A stretch of 64,000 nucleotides of DNA from Ruegeria_B marisflavi. Its GTDB lineage: Bacteria; Pseudomonadota; Alphaproteobacteria; Rhodobacterales; Rhodobacteraceae. Of the stretch, positions 41,706-49,545 are shown piece by piece; the first letter of the stretch is position 1, and every line of letters begins with the position of its first letter. The notes beneath the pieces were generated by a model, which searched no databases, had not been told where the DNA came from, and saw nothing but the letters and a program-made list of their open reading frames with translations. The position numbers and the translations under genes were made by a program. The stretch is from contig NZ_JAOVQN010000007.1 of the NCBI RefSeq assembly GCF_025673445.1, positions 1 to 64,000 on the forward strand. The letters run 5' to 3'.

Positions 41706-42593
41706 ATGTTTTCCTACTGCGCTGATCCCGACACGCTTGGCACCTTTCGCTGGTTCTCGTGCTACCTGACCAACGGCGTGCACCTGTCGTTTTACATGTC
41801 CTTCATCAAGGTGCTGCTGCTGCTGTTCATCACCGCGCCCGTGGCGCTGGCGGTGGGTTTTGGCGGCGCCATGGCCACCCGGGCGCACCTGGCCCCGGTC
41901 CGCTGGCTGGGCGAGGGCTATATCGCGATCATGCGCGGCGTTCCCGATATCGCCTTCTTCCTGTTCTTCGTGATCGCGCTCGACCAGGCCTTTGAATGGA
42001 CCCGCCACCAGGTCCTCTGCCCCGAATGGACCGACCCGATCCGCCAGGGCAACGACTTCCTCGTCTGCCCCGCCGCCAAGCTGCCGCTTGGCACGGCGCC
42101 CGAATGGGTGCATCAGAGCTATTCCTTCTTCCTCGCCGTCATCACCTTTGCCATCGTCTTCGGCGCCTTTGCCGCCAACGTGCTGCGCGGCGGCATGCGC
42201 GCCGTGCCGCATGCCCAGCTGGAAACCGCCGCCGCCTATGGCATGTCCCGGCGCCAGACCTTCTGGCGCATCCTCGTCCCGCAGATGTGGATCTATGCCC
42301 TGCCCGGCCTGTCGAACCTTTGGCTCATCCTGATCAAGGCAACCCCGCTGCTGTTCCTGCTGGGGATCGAGGATATCGTCTATTGGGCGCGCGAGATCGG
42401 CGGCACCAAGACCTCGAAATTCACCAGCTATCCGCATGACGACTGGCGCATGTGGTACTTCCTGTTCCTGCTGGTCTTCTATCTCAGCTTCACCCGCATC
42501 TCTGAAATCCTGCTGGAAAAACTGACCGTGCGCCTCAGCCACGGCCAGGCCACCACCGGCGGCGAGGCCCTGCGCAAGGAGGCCGCGGCATGA
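41706..42593 (+). CDS. Polar amino acid ABC transporter permease 1
   Basis: A 295-residue HisM/HisQ-type permease. The EAA loop reads ETAAAYGMSRRQTFWRILVP (about 176). It is longer than usual (about 230) because of an insertion near residues 95-140 (about DPIRQGNDFLVCPAAKLPLG) between membrane segments, probably a periplasmic loop. The stop overlaps the second permease start (ATGA). Confidence 0.92.
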   Translation: MFSYCADPDTLGTFRWFSCYLTNGVHLSFYMSFIKVLLLLFITAPVALAVGFGGAMATRAHLAPVRWLGEGYIAIMRGVPDIAFFLFFVIALDQAFEWTRHQVLCPEWTDPIRQGNDFLVCPAAKLPLGTAPEWVHQSYSFFLAVITFAIVFGAFAANVLRGGMRAVPHAQLETAAAYGMSRRQTFWRILVPQMWIYALPGLSNLWLILIKATPLLFLLGIEDIVYWAREIGGTKTSKFTSYPHDDWRMWYFLFLLVFYLSFTRISEILLEKLTVRLSHGQATTGGEALRKEAAA

Positions 42594-43399
42594 AATCCTG
42601 TATCGACACCATCCAGGACTATGGCCTGCGCTCGATCGGTATCGGCGAACGGCTCTTGCCGAAATCCGACTTCACGCTCTGTGAACAGTTCACCCTGATC
42701 GGCTCGGGCATGATCTGGAACATCTATTTCGGCCTGATGGCGCTGGTCACCGGCTATTTTCTGGCCGTTACCCTGGCGCTTGGCAAAAGCTCGTCGAACC
42801 GCTGGGCGCGCAAACCGGCGGAATGGTTCATCTTCGTCTTCCGCGGCTCGCCCCTCTTCATCCAGTTCTTCTTTGCCTATTTCTTCTTCCTGTCGCTGAA
42901 GAAGAGCTATCCGATGTTCGATATGCTGACCTCGGCCTGGGCCGGGGCGCTGATCGTGCTGTTCATGAACACCGCCGCCTATTCGGCCGAGATCTTCTAT
43001 GGCGCGCTGCGCACGATCCCCAAGGGCGATGTCGAGGCCGCCGACGCCTATGGCATGAGCGGCTGGCCCCGCTTCCGCCGCATCGTCTGGCCCACCATGA
43101 TGCGGCTGGCCTGGCCCGCCTACACGAACGAGGCGATCTTTCTCTTTCACGCCACAACGCTGGTCTTCTTCTCGGCCTTCCCGGCCTGGCAACAGCGCGG
43201 CGATGCGCTTTATTACGCCAGCTATTTCGCCGACAAGACCTTCAACCCCTTCGTCCCCTACCCTATCCTGGCCTTCTACTTCATCCTGCTGACGCTGACC
43301 GTGGTGGGCGTGTTCGGCGTGATCAACACCAGGCTCAACCGTCACCTTCCGGCGGAACGGCGTGCAAAGATGCGCTTCCGCCTCACCCTCGCCCGCTGA
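42590..43399 (+). CDS. Polar amino acid ABC transporter permease 2
   Basis: A 269-residue permease with about five membrane segments and the EAA loop EAADAYGMSGWPRFRRIVWP (about 147). It forms a heterodimer with permease 1. Its stop is 8 bases before the FAD oxidoreductase start, which ties transport to catabolism. Confidence 0.92.
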   Translation: MKSCIDTIQDYGLRSIGIGERLLPKSDFTLCEQFTLIGSGMIWNIYFGLMALVTGYFLAVTLALGKSSSNRWARKPAEWFIFVFRGSPLFIQFFFAYFFFLSLKKSYPMFDMLTSAWAGALIVLFMNTAAYSAEIFYGALRTIPKGDVEAADAYGMSGWPRFRRIVWPTMMRLAWPAYTNEAIFLFHATTLVFFSAFPAWQQRGDALYYASYFADKTFNPFVPYPILAFYFILLTLTVVGVFGVINTRLNRHLPAERRAKMRFRLTLAR

Positions 43400-43407
43400 G
43401 GTCCCGC

Positions 43408-44466
43408 ATGCATGTCGTGGTGATCGGCGCCGGGATTGTCGGCGCCTCCATTGCCGATCAGCTCGCCGCGCGCGGCGCGCGCGTTACCGTGATCGACCGC
43501 GCGGGTCCCGGCGCCGGGGCCTCGGGCATGTCATTCGGCTGGATCAACGCCGCCGCGTCAGAGAGCGACAGCTACTTCCGTTTCCGGCTCGCGGCGGTCG
43601 CGCGTTTTCGCACGCTCTGCGACACGCTCGACCTGTCGGATGCGGTCACCTGGAAAGGCTGCATCTGGTGGGAGGACGAAGGCGAAGCCTTCGAGACCCA
43701 TCTCGATGCGATGGCGCGCTGGGGCTACGACGTCTCGCTGATCGGCCCGGACGAGTTCACCCGGCTGGAACCCAATGTCGCCAACCCGCCCGAACGGGCG
43801 ATCTGGTGCCCTTCCGAAGGGGCGGCCGAACCCGACAAGGTGGCACGCGCGCTGCTGCGCCGGGCAACCGCCAATGGCGCCCGCCTGATCCTGGGGCGTG
43901 AGGTGACCGGGCTCACGCGCACCGGCGACCGGGTGACGGGGATCGAAACCGACCTTGGCCCGATGTCCGCCGATCTCGTGATCGTCGCCGCCGGCATCCG
44001 CTCCGGCATGCTGACCGGCCTGCCGATGAGCAACCGCCCTGGCCTGATTCTGCGCACCGCCCCCATCGCCCCGGTGATCAGCCGCATCGTCATGTCCTCG
44101 GACATCCATTTCCGTCAGGCCAGCGACGGTCGTCTCTACCTGGGCGAGATATTCTCGGGTGGCATCGCCACCGAGACGCTCGATTTCGCCAGCGGCCTGA
44201 TCGACGAGCTGATGGCCCGCCTGCACCGCCGCCTGCCCGGCGTCGCGGACCTGCATCTGGAACAGGCCGCCCTGGGCACCCGCCCGGTCCCCGCCGACGG
44301 CTTTCCCGCCATCGGTCCCGTGCCCGGCCAAGATGGGCTCTACCTTGCCACCATGCACAGCGGCGTCACCCTCGGCCCTCTGGTGGGCGAGCTTGTCGCG
44401 CGCGAGGTGGTGGAGCAGGACAGCGACCCGCTGCTGGACCTCTACCGCCCGGAACGGTTCTTCTGA
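43408..44466 (+). CDS. FAD-dependent amine/D-amino acid oxidoreductase (DadA/PuuB-like)
   Basis: A 352-residue protein of the DAO family. FAD motif VVIGAGIVGASIADQLA (residues 4-20) with the acidic VTVID strand end, RAGPGAGASGMSFGWIN, and the C-terminal FAD-binding segment GLYLATMHSGVTLGPLVGEL (about 312). Members oxidise D-amino acids, glycine derivatives, opines or gamma-glutamyl amines. Its place behind the transporter suggests it acts on the imported compound or its gamma-glutamyl adduct. Confidence 0.85.
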   Translation: MHVVVIGAGIVGASIADQLAARGARVTVIDRAGPGAGASGMSFGWINAAASESDSYFRFRLAAVARFRTLCDTLDLSDAVTWKGCIWWEDEGEAFETHLDAMARWGYDVSLIGPDEFTRLEPNVANPPERAIWCPSEGAAEPDKVARALLRRATANGARLILGREVTGLTRTGDRVTGIETDLGPMSADLVIVAAGIRSGMLTGLPMSNRPGLILRTAPIAPVISRIVMSSDIHFRQASDGRLYLGEIFSGGIATETLDFASGLIDELMARLHRRLPGVADLHLEQAALGTRPVPADGFPAIGPVPGQDGLYLATMHSGVTLGPLVGELVAREVVEQDSDPLLDLYRPERFF

Positions 44467-44482
44467 ACCCCTGAAGCCTTGG

Positions 44483-44528
44483 TACAAAACGGTCAATTCA
44501 CCCCTTAATGGCCCTACAAAACGGTCAA
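44483..44528 (+). repeat. Second pair of 14-bp direct repeats, 32 bp apart
   Basis: TACAAAACGGTCAA at 44483-44496 and 44515-44528, identical in sequence and spacing to the pair at 5252/5284. It lies between the FAD oxidoreductase stop and the first glutamine synthetase-like gene, about 130 bases before that gene. Confidence 0.65.
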
Positions 44529-44616
44529 TTCCGGTGCGTTTCGCGATCCGCGAATAGCAGCAAAATCAAAAGGGCGGGAAATAGAGCTTGCCAGACCCCC
44601 CGGACTGGTAGTAGGA

Positions 44617-44628
44617 ATTTGATCAAAT
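44617..44628. promoter_or_regulatory. Palindrome before the first glutamine synthetase-like gene
   Basis: ATTTGATCAAAT is a perfect 12-bp palindrome 27 bases before the start codon. It could be an operator; it does not match the spaced FNR site. Confidence 0.35.
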
Positions 44629-44655
44629 CTAACAGACATCGCATGAGAAGGTCCC

Positions 44656-45996
44656 ATGCAAGCCAAGAACTGGCTGCGGAAGAACCCGCAGGTAAGAACA
44701 ATTCGTGTTGCCGCCGCCGATCTGAATGGCCAGCCACGCGGCAAGCGCGTGCCCGGTCGGTTCGCCGAAAAGGCGATCGAAGGCGGTACCCGCTTTCCGA
44801 TGTCGGTAATGAATCTCGACATCTGGGGCGAGGATATCGAAAACAGCCCCCTGGTGTTGGCCTCGGGCGACCGCGATGGCGTCTTGCAGCCGACGGAACG
44901 CGGTTTCATGCCAATGCCTTGGCTCGATACGCCCACCGGCCTGTTGCCGATCTGGATGTTCCACGAGGACGGCCGCCCCTACGAGGGCGACCCGCGCCAC
45001 GCGCTGAACACGGTGGTGAAACGCTACAAGGCGCGCGGCCTGAAACCGGTGGTCGCGGTCGAGTTGGAGTTCTTCCTGATCGACGACAGCGGCCGTCACC
45101 TGCAAATCCCGCAATCGCCCCGCTCGGGCAAGCGGCGCAAGGCGGGCGAGATCCTGTCGGTGCGCGCGCTCGATCAGTTTGATCATTTTTTCACCGAGCT
45201 TTACGACGCCTGCGAGGTCATGGACATCCCCGCCGACACAGCCATCTCGGAAGCGGGTGTAGGCCAGTTCGAAATCAACCTGATGCACCAGGACGACGCC
45301 CTGCGCGCCGCCGATGATGCGTGGCTTTTCAAGATGTTAGTCAAAGGTCTGGCCCGTAAACACGGCTTCGCCGCCAGCTTCATGGCAAAGCCCTACGAGG
45401 ACTATGCAGGCTCGGGCATGCACATGCATTTCTCGGTCCTCGACGAGGACGGCAACAATGTCTTCGACGATGGCACCGAGCGCGGCAGCGATACGTTGCT
45501 GCACGCCGTGCGCGGCTGTCTGGACGCGATGCGGGGTAGCACTTTGATCTTTGCGCCGCATGACAACAGCTATGCACGACTGGTGCCCAACGCCCATGCG
45601 CCGACCGGCGTCGCCTGGGCCTACGAGAATCGCACCGCAGCCATCCGCATCCCCTCGGGCAGCCCCGTCGCGCGCCGGATCGAACACCGGGTTGCCGGTG
45701 GCGACGTCAATCCCTACCTGATGATCGCAGCGGTTCTGGGTGCCGCGCTGAACGGAATCGAGGACGGAAAGACGCCGCCGCCCGCAGTGTCGGGCAACGC
45801 CTATGACGTCGACCTGCCGCAGATCCCCGACAGTTGGGAAGCGGCCATCGAGGCCTTCGAAACCGATCCCGCCGTGGCCCGGATCTTTGCACCCGAGCTG
45901 ATCCGCAACTATGTCATGACCAAGCGGCAAGAGTATCGCTACATTCAGGAGTTGACGGATCAGGAAAAGATCGAAGTCTATCTCGATACGGTCTGA
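44656..45996 (+). CDS. Glutamine synthetase-like gamma-glutamyl amine ligase 1
   Basis: A 446-residue type I GS-fold enzyme of the PuuA/GlnA3-like group, which joins glutamate and an amine. The N-terminal beta-grasp (VRTIRVAAADLNGQPRGKRV) is followed by catalytic-domain motifs VELEFFL (about 136), SEAGVGQFEIN (about 198), GSGMHMHFS (about 254), NSYARL, ENRTAAIRIP (about 324) and RIEHRVAGGDVNPYL. No adenylylation Tyr motif typical of true GlnA is seen. GAAGG precedes the ATG. It starts a unit with an amidotransferase and a second ligase. Confidence 0.88.
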   Translation: MQAKNWLRKNPQVRTIRVAAADLNGQPRGKRVPGRFAEKAIEGGTRFPMSVMNLDIWGEDIENSPLVLASGDRDGVLQPTERGFMPMPWLDTPTGLLPIWMFHEDGRPYEGDPRHALNTVVKRYKARGLKPVVAVELEFFLIDDSGRHLQIPQSPRSGKRRKAGEILSVRALDQFDHFFTELYDACEVMDIPADTAISEAGVGQFEINLMHQDDALRAADDAWLFKMLVKGLARKHGFAASFMAKPYEDYAGSGMHMHFSVLDEDGNNVFDDGTERGSDTLLHAVRGCLDAMRGSTLIFAPHDNSYARLVPNAHAPTGVAWAYENRTAAIRIPSGSPVARRIEHRVAGGDVNPYLMIAAVLGAALNGIEDGKTPPPAVSGNAYDVDLPQIPDSWEAAIEAFETDPAVARIFAPELIRNYVMTKRQEYRYIQELTDQEKIEVYLDTV

Positions 45997-46057
45997 ATCG
46001 CTCAGGCGACGGGCAATGCCGGGGCCCCGATCCGGCAATTGTACAATTTGGTGATAC

Positions 46058-46738
46058 ATGAAAATTGGCATCCTTCTGACCGGCCACGCCCCCGACGCCC
46101 TGATCGGCGCAACCGGCGACTATGACAGGTTCTTCCAACGCCTGCTTGGCCCTCAGAATTTTGAATTCGTGACCTTCGCGGTGGTGGACGGACAGTTTCC
46201 CGACAGCGCCGACGCGGCCGATGGCTGGCTGATCACCGGCTCGCGCCACGGGGTCTACGAAGACCACCCCTGGATCCCCCCACTCGAAGCGCTGATCCGC
46301 GAGATCCGCGACAAGGGTCAGCCGTTGATCGGCGTGTGTTTCGGCCACCAGATCATCGCCCAGGCCCTGGGCGGCAAGGTGGAGAAGTTCAAGGGCGGCT
46401 GGGCCGTCGGCCCTACCGAATACGACCTGGATGGCGAGCGCGTTACCGTGAACGCCTGGCACCAGGATCAGGTGGTGGCCCTTCCCGAAGGAGCCCGGGT
46501 CCTGGGCTCCAACGCGTTCTGCCAGAACGCGATGGTCGCCTATGGCGACAACATCTGGACCATTCAGGCGCATCCTGAATACGACAATACCTTCATAGAC
46601 GGGCTGATCCGCACCCGCGGACGCGGCGTGGTACCGGACACGGTACTGAACGATGCGACCCGCCGGCTGGAAACGGCGCTGGACAGCCCCGCCATCGGTC
46701 AACGGATGGTGGACTTCTACAAGAAAGCGAGGGCCTGA
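46058..46738 (+). CDS. Class I glutamine amidotransferase-like hydrolase
   Basis: A 226-residue GATase1 protein. The nucleophile elbow is GVCFGHQIIAQALGG (Cys about 95), and the His-Glu pair is in IQAHPEYD (about 171). It stands alone without a synthetase domain. Between two gamma-glutamyl ligases, a hydrolase of gamma-glutamyl products (as PuuD does for gamma-Glu-GABA) is a reasonable role, although its sequence looks closer to GMP synthase-type GATases than to PuuD. One-base gap to the next start. Confidence 0.82.
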   Translation: MKIGILLTGHAPDALIGATGDYDRFFQRLLGPQNFEFVTFAVVDGQFPDSADAADGWLITGSRHGVYEDHPWIPPLEALIREIRDKGQPLIGVCFGHQIIAQALGGKVEKFKGGWAVGPTEYDLDGERVTVNAWHQDQVVALPEGARVLGSNAFCQNAMVAYGDNIWTIQAHPEYDNTFIDGLIRTRGRGVVPDTVLNDATRRLETALDSPAIGQRMVDFYKKARA

Positions 46739-46739
46739 T

Positions 46740-48098
46740 ATGGCCGACTGGACTGACAACCTCCCCGATGCCGCCAAGGCATACCTGGAAAACCGCCGCC
46801 TGGACGAGGTGGAATGCATCATCTCGGACTTGCCCGGCATTGCCCGTGGCAAGGCGGTTCCCGCCAGCAAATTCGCGCGGCAGGACTATTTCCACCTGCC
46901 CGACAGCATCTTTTACCAGACCATCACCGGCGACTGGGGCGATGCGGCGGGCGAAGAGGGCTTTATCGAGCGCGACATGATCCTGCGCCCCGATTACTCG
47001 ACCGCCACCGCCGCCCCCTGGACCGGCGACTGGACGCTTCAGGTGATCCATGACGCCTATGACCGCGACGGCGACCCGATTCCGTTCAGCCCGCGCAACG
47101 TGCTGAAACATGTGGTCTCGCTCTATCATGCGCAGGGCTGGAAACCGGTCGTGGCGCCCGAGATGGAATTCTATCTGGTGGCCCGCAACCTCGACCCGGC
47201 CAAGGAGATCGAGCCGATGATGGGCCGCTCGGGCCGCCCGGCGGCGGCACGGCAGGCCTATTCGATGACCGCGGTCGACGAATTCGGCCCGGTGATTGAC
47301 GACATCTACGACTTTGCCGAGGCGCAGGGGTTCGAGATTGACGGCATCACCCAGGAAGGCGGCGCCGGTCAGCTGGAAATCAATCTGCGGCACGGCAGCC
47401 CGGTCAAACTGGCCGACGAGGTGTTCTATTTCAAACGGCTGATCCGCGAGGCGGCACTACGCCACAATTGTTTCGCCACCTTCATGGCAAAGCCGATCGA
47501 GGACGAACCCGGCAGCGCCATGCATATTCACCATTCGATCGTGGACATGGAAACCGGCGAGAACATCTTCTCAGGCCCGCAAGGCGGCGAAACCGACGCC
47601 TTCTATCACTTCATCGCGGGTCTTCAGAACTATATGCCGTCCGGGCTGGCGGTGATGGCGCCCTATGTGAACTCGTACCGCCGCTATGTGAAAGATCACG
47701 CCGCCCCCATCAACCTGGAATGGGGCCGTGACAACCGCACCACCGGCATTCGCGTGCCGCTGTCGGGCCCGGCCGCGCGCCGGATCGAAAACCGGCTGGC
47801 GGGCATGGACTGTAACCCCTACCTGGGCATCGCGGTGTCGCTGGCCTGTGGCTATCTCGGCCTGATGGAAGAGAAACGCCCGCGCAAGCAATTCCGGGGC
47901 GACGCCTATGATGGAGAGGGCGACATTCCGCAGGTGATGGGCGATGCGCTCGACATGTTCGACGAGGCCAAGGACCTGCACGATGTACTCGGGCCGGAGT
48001 TCGCCCGCGTCTACAGCATCGTCAAACGCGCCGAATACAATGAGTTCCTTCAGGTGATTTCACCTTGGGAACGCGAACACCTGCTGCTGAACGTCTGA
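46740..48098 (+). CDS. Glutamine synthetase-like gamma-glutamyl amine ligase 2
   Basis: A 452-residue paralogue of ligase 1 with the same fold: VAPEMEFYLVAR (about 137), TQEGGAGQLEIN (about 204), GSAMHIHHS (about 258), NSYRRY, DNRTTGIRVPLSGPAARRIE and MDCNPYLGIA. It differs in the substrate region (PKDHAAP-type loop NSYRRYVKDHAAPINLEWG), so the two ligases may use different amines. It starts one base after the amidotransferase stop and ends the unit at a strong terminator. Confidence 0.88.
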   Translation: MADWTDNLPDAAKAYLENRRLDEVECIISDLPGIARGKAVPASKFARQDYFHLPDSIFYQTITGDWGDAAGEEGFIERDMILRPDYSTATAAPWTGDWTLQVIHDAYDRDGDPIPFSPRNVLKHVVSLYHAQGWKPVVAPEMEFYLVARNLDPAKEIEPMMGRSGRPAAARQAYSMTAVDEFGPVIDDIYDFAEAQGFEIDGITQEGGAGQLEINLRHGSPVKLADEVFYFKRLIREAALRHNCFATFMAKPIEDEPGSAMHIHHSIVDMETGENIFSGPQGGETDAFYHFIAGLQNYMPSGLAVMAPYVNSYRRYVKDHAAPINLEWGRDNRTTGIRVPLSGPAARRIENRLAGMDCNPYLGIAVSLACGYLGLMEEKRPRKQFRGDAYDGEGDIPQVMGDALDMFDEAKDLHDVLGPEFARVYSIVKRAEYNEFLQVISPWEREHLLLNV

Positions 48099-48126
48099 TC
48101 AGCAGCAGATTGTTCTCCCTGTGATG

Positions 48127-48156
48127 CGGGAAGGGCTTGCCCTTCCCGTTTTTTTT
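48127..48156 (+). terminator. Strong intrinsic terminator after ligase 2
   Basis: CGGGAAGGGC TT GCCCTTCCCG followed by eight T residues (48149-48156). Confidence 0.92.
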
Positions 48157-48197
48157 CATCCACTCGGCGGATTTCTGTATGTCCGTTCAGGATTTTC

Positions 48198-48226
48198 TTG
48201 GCTCTGTTACACAACTGATTTACAAT
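48198..48226 (+). promoter_or_regulatory. Promoter of the DegT-type gene
   Basis: TTGGCT (48198-48203), 17-base spacer, TACAAT (48221-48226), a near-consensus sigma-70-type promoter in a locally AT-rich stretch. It lies after the terminator and 31 bases before the ATG. Confidence 0.6.
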
Positions 48227-48256
48227 TTTGAAAGGTTGAATTCAGGAATCTCAAAT

Positions 48257-49471
48257 ATGACGCTGCCACCCAACGTTCACGACGCCGAACCCATTCCCGC
48301 CGCTGCGCGCGAAGCAATCGACGCGCTGATGCGATCGGGTGATCTGTTCCGCTATACCGCGCCGCAGGATGCGCCGGTGGCGCTGCTCGAAGCAGAGTTC
48401 GCCGAACTGCTGGGGTCGAAATATGCGCTGGCGGTGTCGTCGTGCTCGGCGGCGCTGTTCCTGTCGCTCAAGGCATTGGGTCTGCCGCGTGATGCGCGGG
48501 TGCTGATCCCGGGCTTTACCTTTGCCGCCGTACCCTCGTCCATCGTGCATGCCGATTGTATTCCGGTCCTGTGCGAGGTCGGCGCCAATTACCGGATCGA
48601 CATGGGCGATTTTGCGGCCAAGCTTGAGGGTGTGCAGGCCGTGATCATCAGCCATATGCGCGGCCATACCTCGGACATGGACAGGGTCATGGCGCTCTGC
48701 GATGCGCGCGGTATCCCGGTGATCGAGGACGCGGCGCATTCTTTGGGGACCACATGGCACGGGCGCAATATCGGCACTATCGGCCGGGTCGGCTGTTTCT
48801 CGTTCCAGTCTTACAAGATGATTAATGCGGGCGAAGGCGGCATCCTGGTCACCGATGACGCCGATCTGGTGGCGCGCGCGGTGATCATGTCGGGCGCGTA
48901 TGAGCATAACTGGAAGAAACACAAGGGTCCGGAGGGGCAGAATTCGCCGGAACTGGCCGAGGCCTTTGCCCGCTGGCAGAACAAGCTGCCGCTTTACAAT
49001 CTGCGCATGTCGAACCTGAGCGCCGCAGTGATCCGGCCGCAAATCCCCGAACTGGCACGCCGGGTGCGCGACGGGCTGGTCAATCACGACTATGTGGCGG
49101 GTCGCCTGAACACGTCCCCCTTCATCGACGTCCCTGCCCCGTTGGCGCCGGAACAGCGCGCCCCGGATTCGATCCAGTTCAACTTGATCGGTCTGGACGA
49201 GGCGGAAACCCGCGCCTTTGCCGCAGCCGCCGAGCGGCGTGGGGTCAAGGTGCAGATCTTTGGCCTGAGCGAAGATAATGCCCGCGCCTTCTGGAACTGG
49301 CAGTTCCTGGGCGATGTACCCGAGCTGCCGCAGACCCGCGCCATGCTGATGCGCGCCTGCGACGTGCGCCTGCCGGTGCGGCTGAGCCGGGCTGAGTTGG
49401 ACGTGATCGCCGAAATCCTGCTGGCCGCAATGGCCGAGGTGACCGGCCCCGCCCGGGCCTATGGGACCTGA
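48257..49471 (+). CDS. DegT/DnrJ/EryC1-type PLP aminotransferase
   Basis: A 404-residue fold-type I PLP enzyme. ALAVSSCSAALFLSLKALG binds the PLP phosphate, IEDAAHSLGTTWHG holds the Asp-His pair, and SFQSYKMINAGEGG carries the Schiff-base Lys (about 187). Family members aminate keto-sugars or aminocyclitols, but no sugar-nucleotide genes are near, so an amine-related substrate is possible. ATG 48257 has AGGA 9 bases upstream; 40 upstream in-frame codons cover the promoter and are rejected. Confidence 0.88.
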   Translation: MTLPPNVHDAEPIPAAAREAIDALMRSGDLFRYTAPQDAPVALLEAEFAELLGSKYALAVSSCSAALFLSLKALGLPRDARVLIPGFTFAAVPSSIVHADCIPVLCEVGANYRIDMGDFAAKLEGVQAVIISHMRGHTSDMDRVMALCDARGIPVIEDAAHSLGTTWHGRNIGTIGRVGCFSFQSYKMINAGEGGILVTDDADLVARAVIMSGAYEHNWKKHKGPEGQNSPELAEAFARWQNKLPLYNLRMSNLSAAVIRPQIPELARRVRDGLVNHDYVAGRLNTSPFIDVPAPLAPEQRAPDSIQFNLIGLDEAETRAFAAAAERRGVKVQIFGLSEDNARAFWNWQFLGDVPELPQTRAMLMRACDVRLPVRLSRAELDVIAEILLAAMAEVTGPARAYGT

Positions 49472-49477
49472 GGCATA

Positions 49478-49495
49478 GATTTTCCTAGGAAAATC
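49478..49495. promoter_or_regulatory. 18-bp perfect palindrome
   Basis: GATTTTCCT|AGGAAAATC, 6 bases after the DegT stop. It is AT-rich in a GC-rich genome and has no T-run, so it looks like an operator rather than a terminator. Confidence 0.55.
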
Positions 49496-49505
49496 GCCGC
49501 CGTTT

Positions 49506-49533
49506 TGTTGGAATGGGCTTGCCCGTTCCAACA
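49506..49533. promoter_or_regulatory. 28-bp near-perfect palindrome before the second cyclase
   Basis: Left arm TGTTGGAATGGGCT and right arm TGCCCGTTCCAACA pair at all but one position (T/G at 49514/49525). It ends 12 bases before the cyclase ATG and its centre is 33 bp from that of the preceding palindrome. It could also be an RNA hairpin controlling translation. Confidence 0.55.
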
Positions 49534-49545
49534 GAGCAGACCCCG

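Noticed and set aside
44617..44628. FNR box
   Set aside because: ATTTGATCAAAT has no 4-bp spacer between TTGAT-type half-sites, so it does not match the FNR/anaerobox consensus.
40083..48098. N-methylglutamate pathway for methylamine (GmaS/Mgs/Mgd)
   Set aside because: Only GS-like ligases and a single FAD protein are present; the multi-subunit synthase and dehydrogenase genes expected for that pathway are absent.
48137..48256. Extended N-terminus for the DegT gene
   Set aside because: The added codons cover the terminator tail and a near-consensus promoter (48198-48226); the PLP enzyme starts naturally at 48257.
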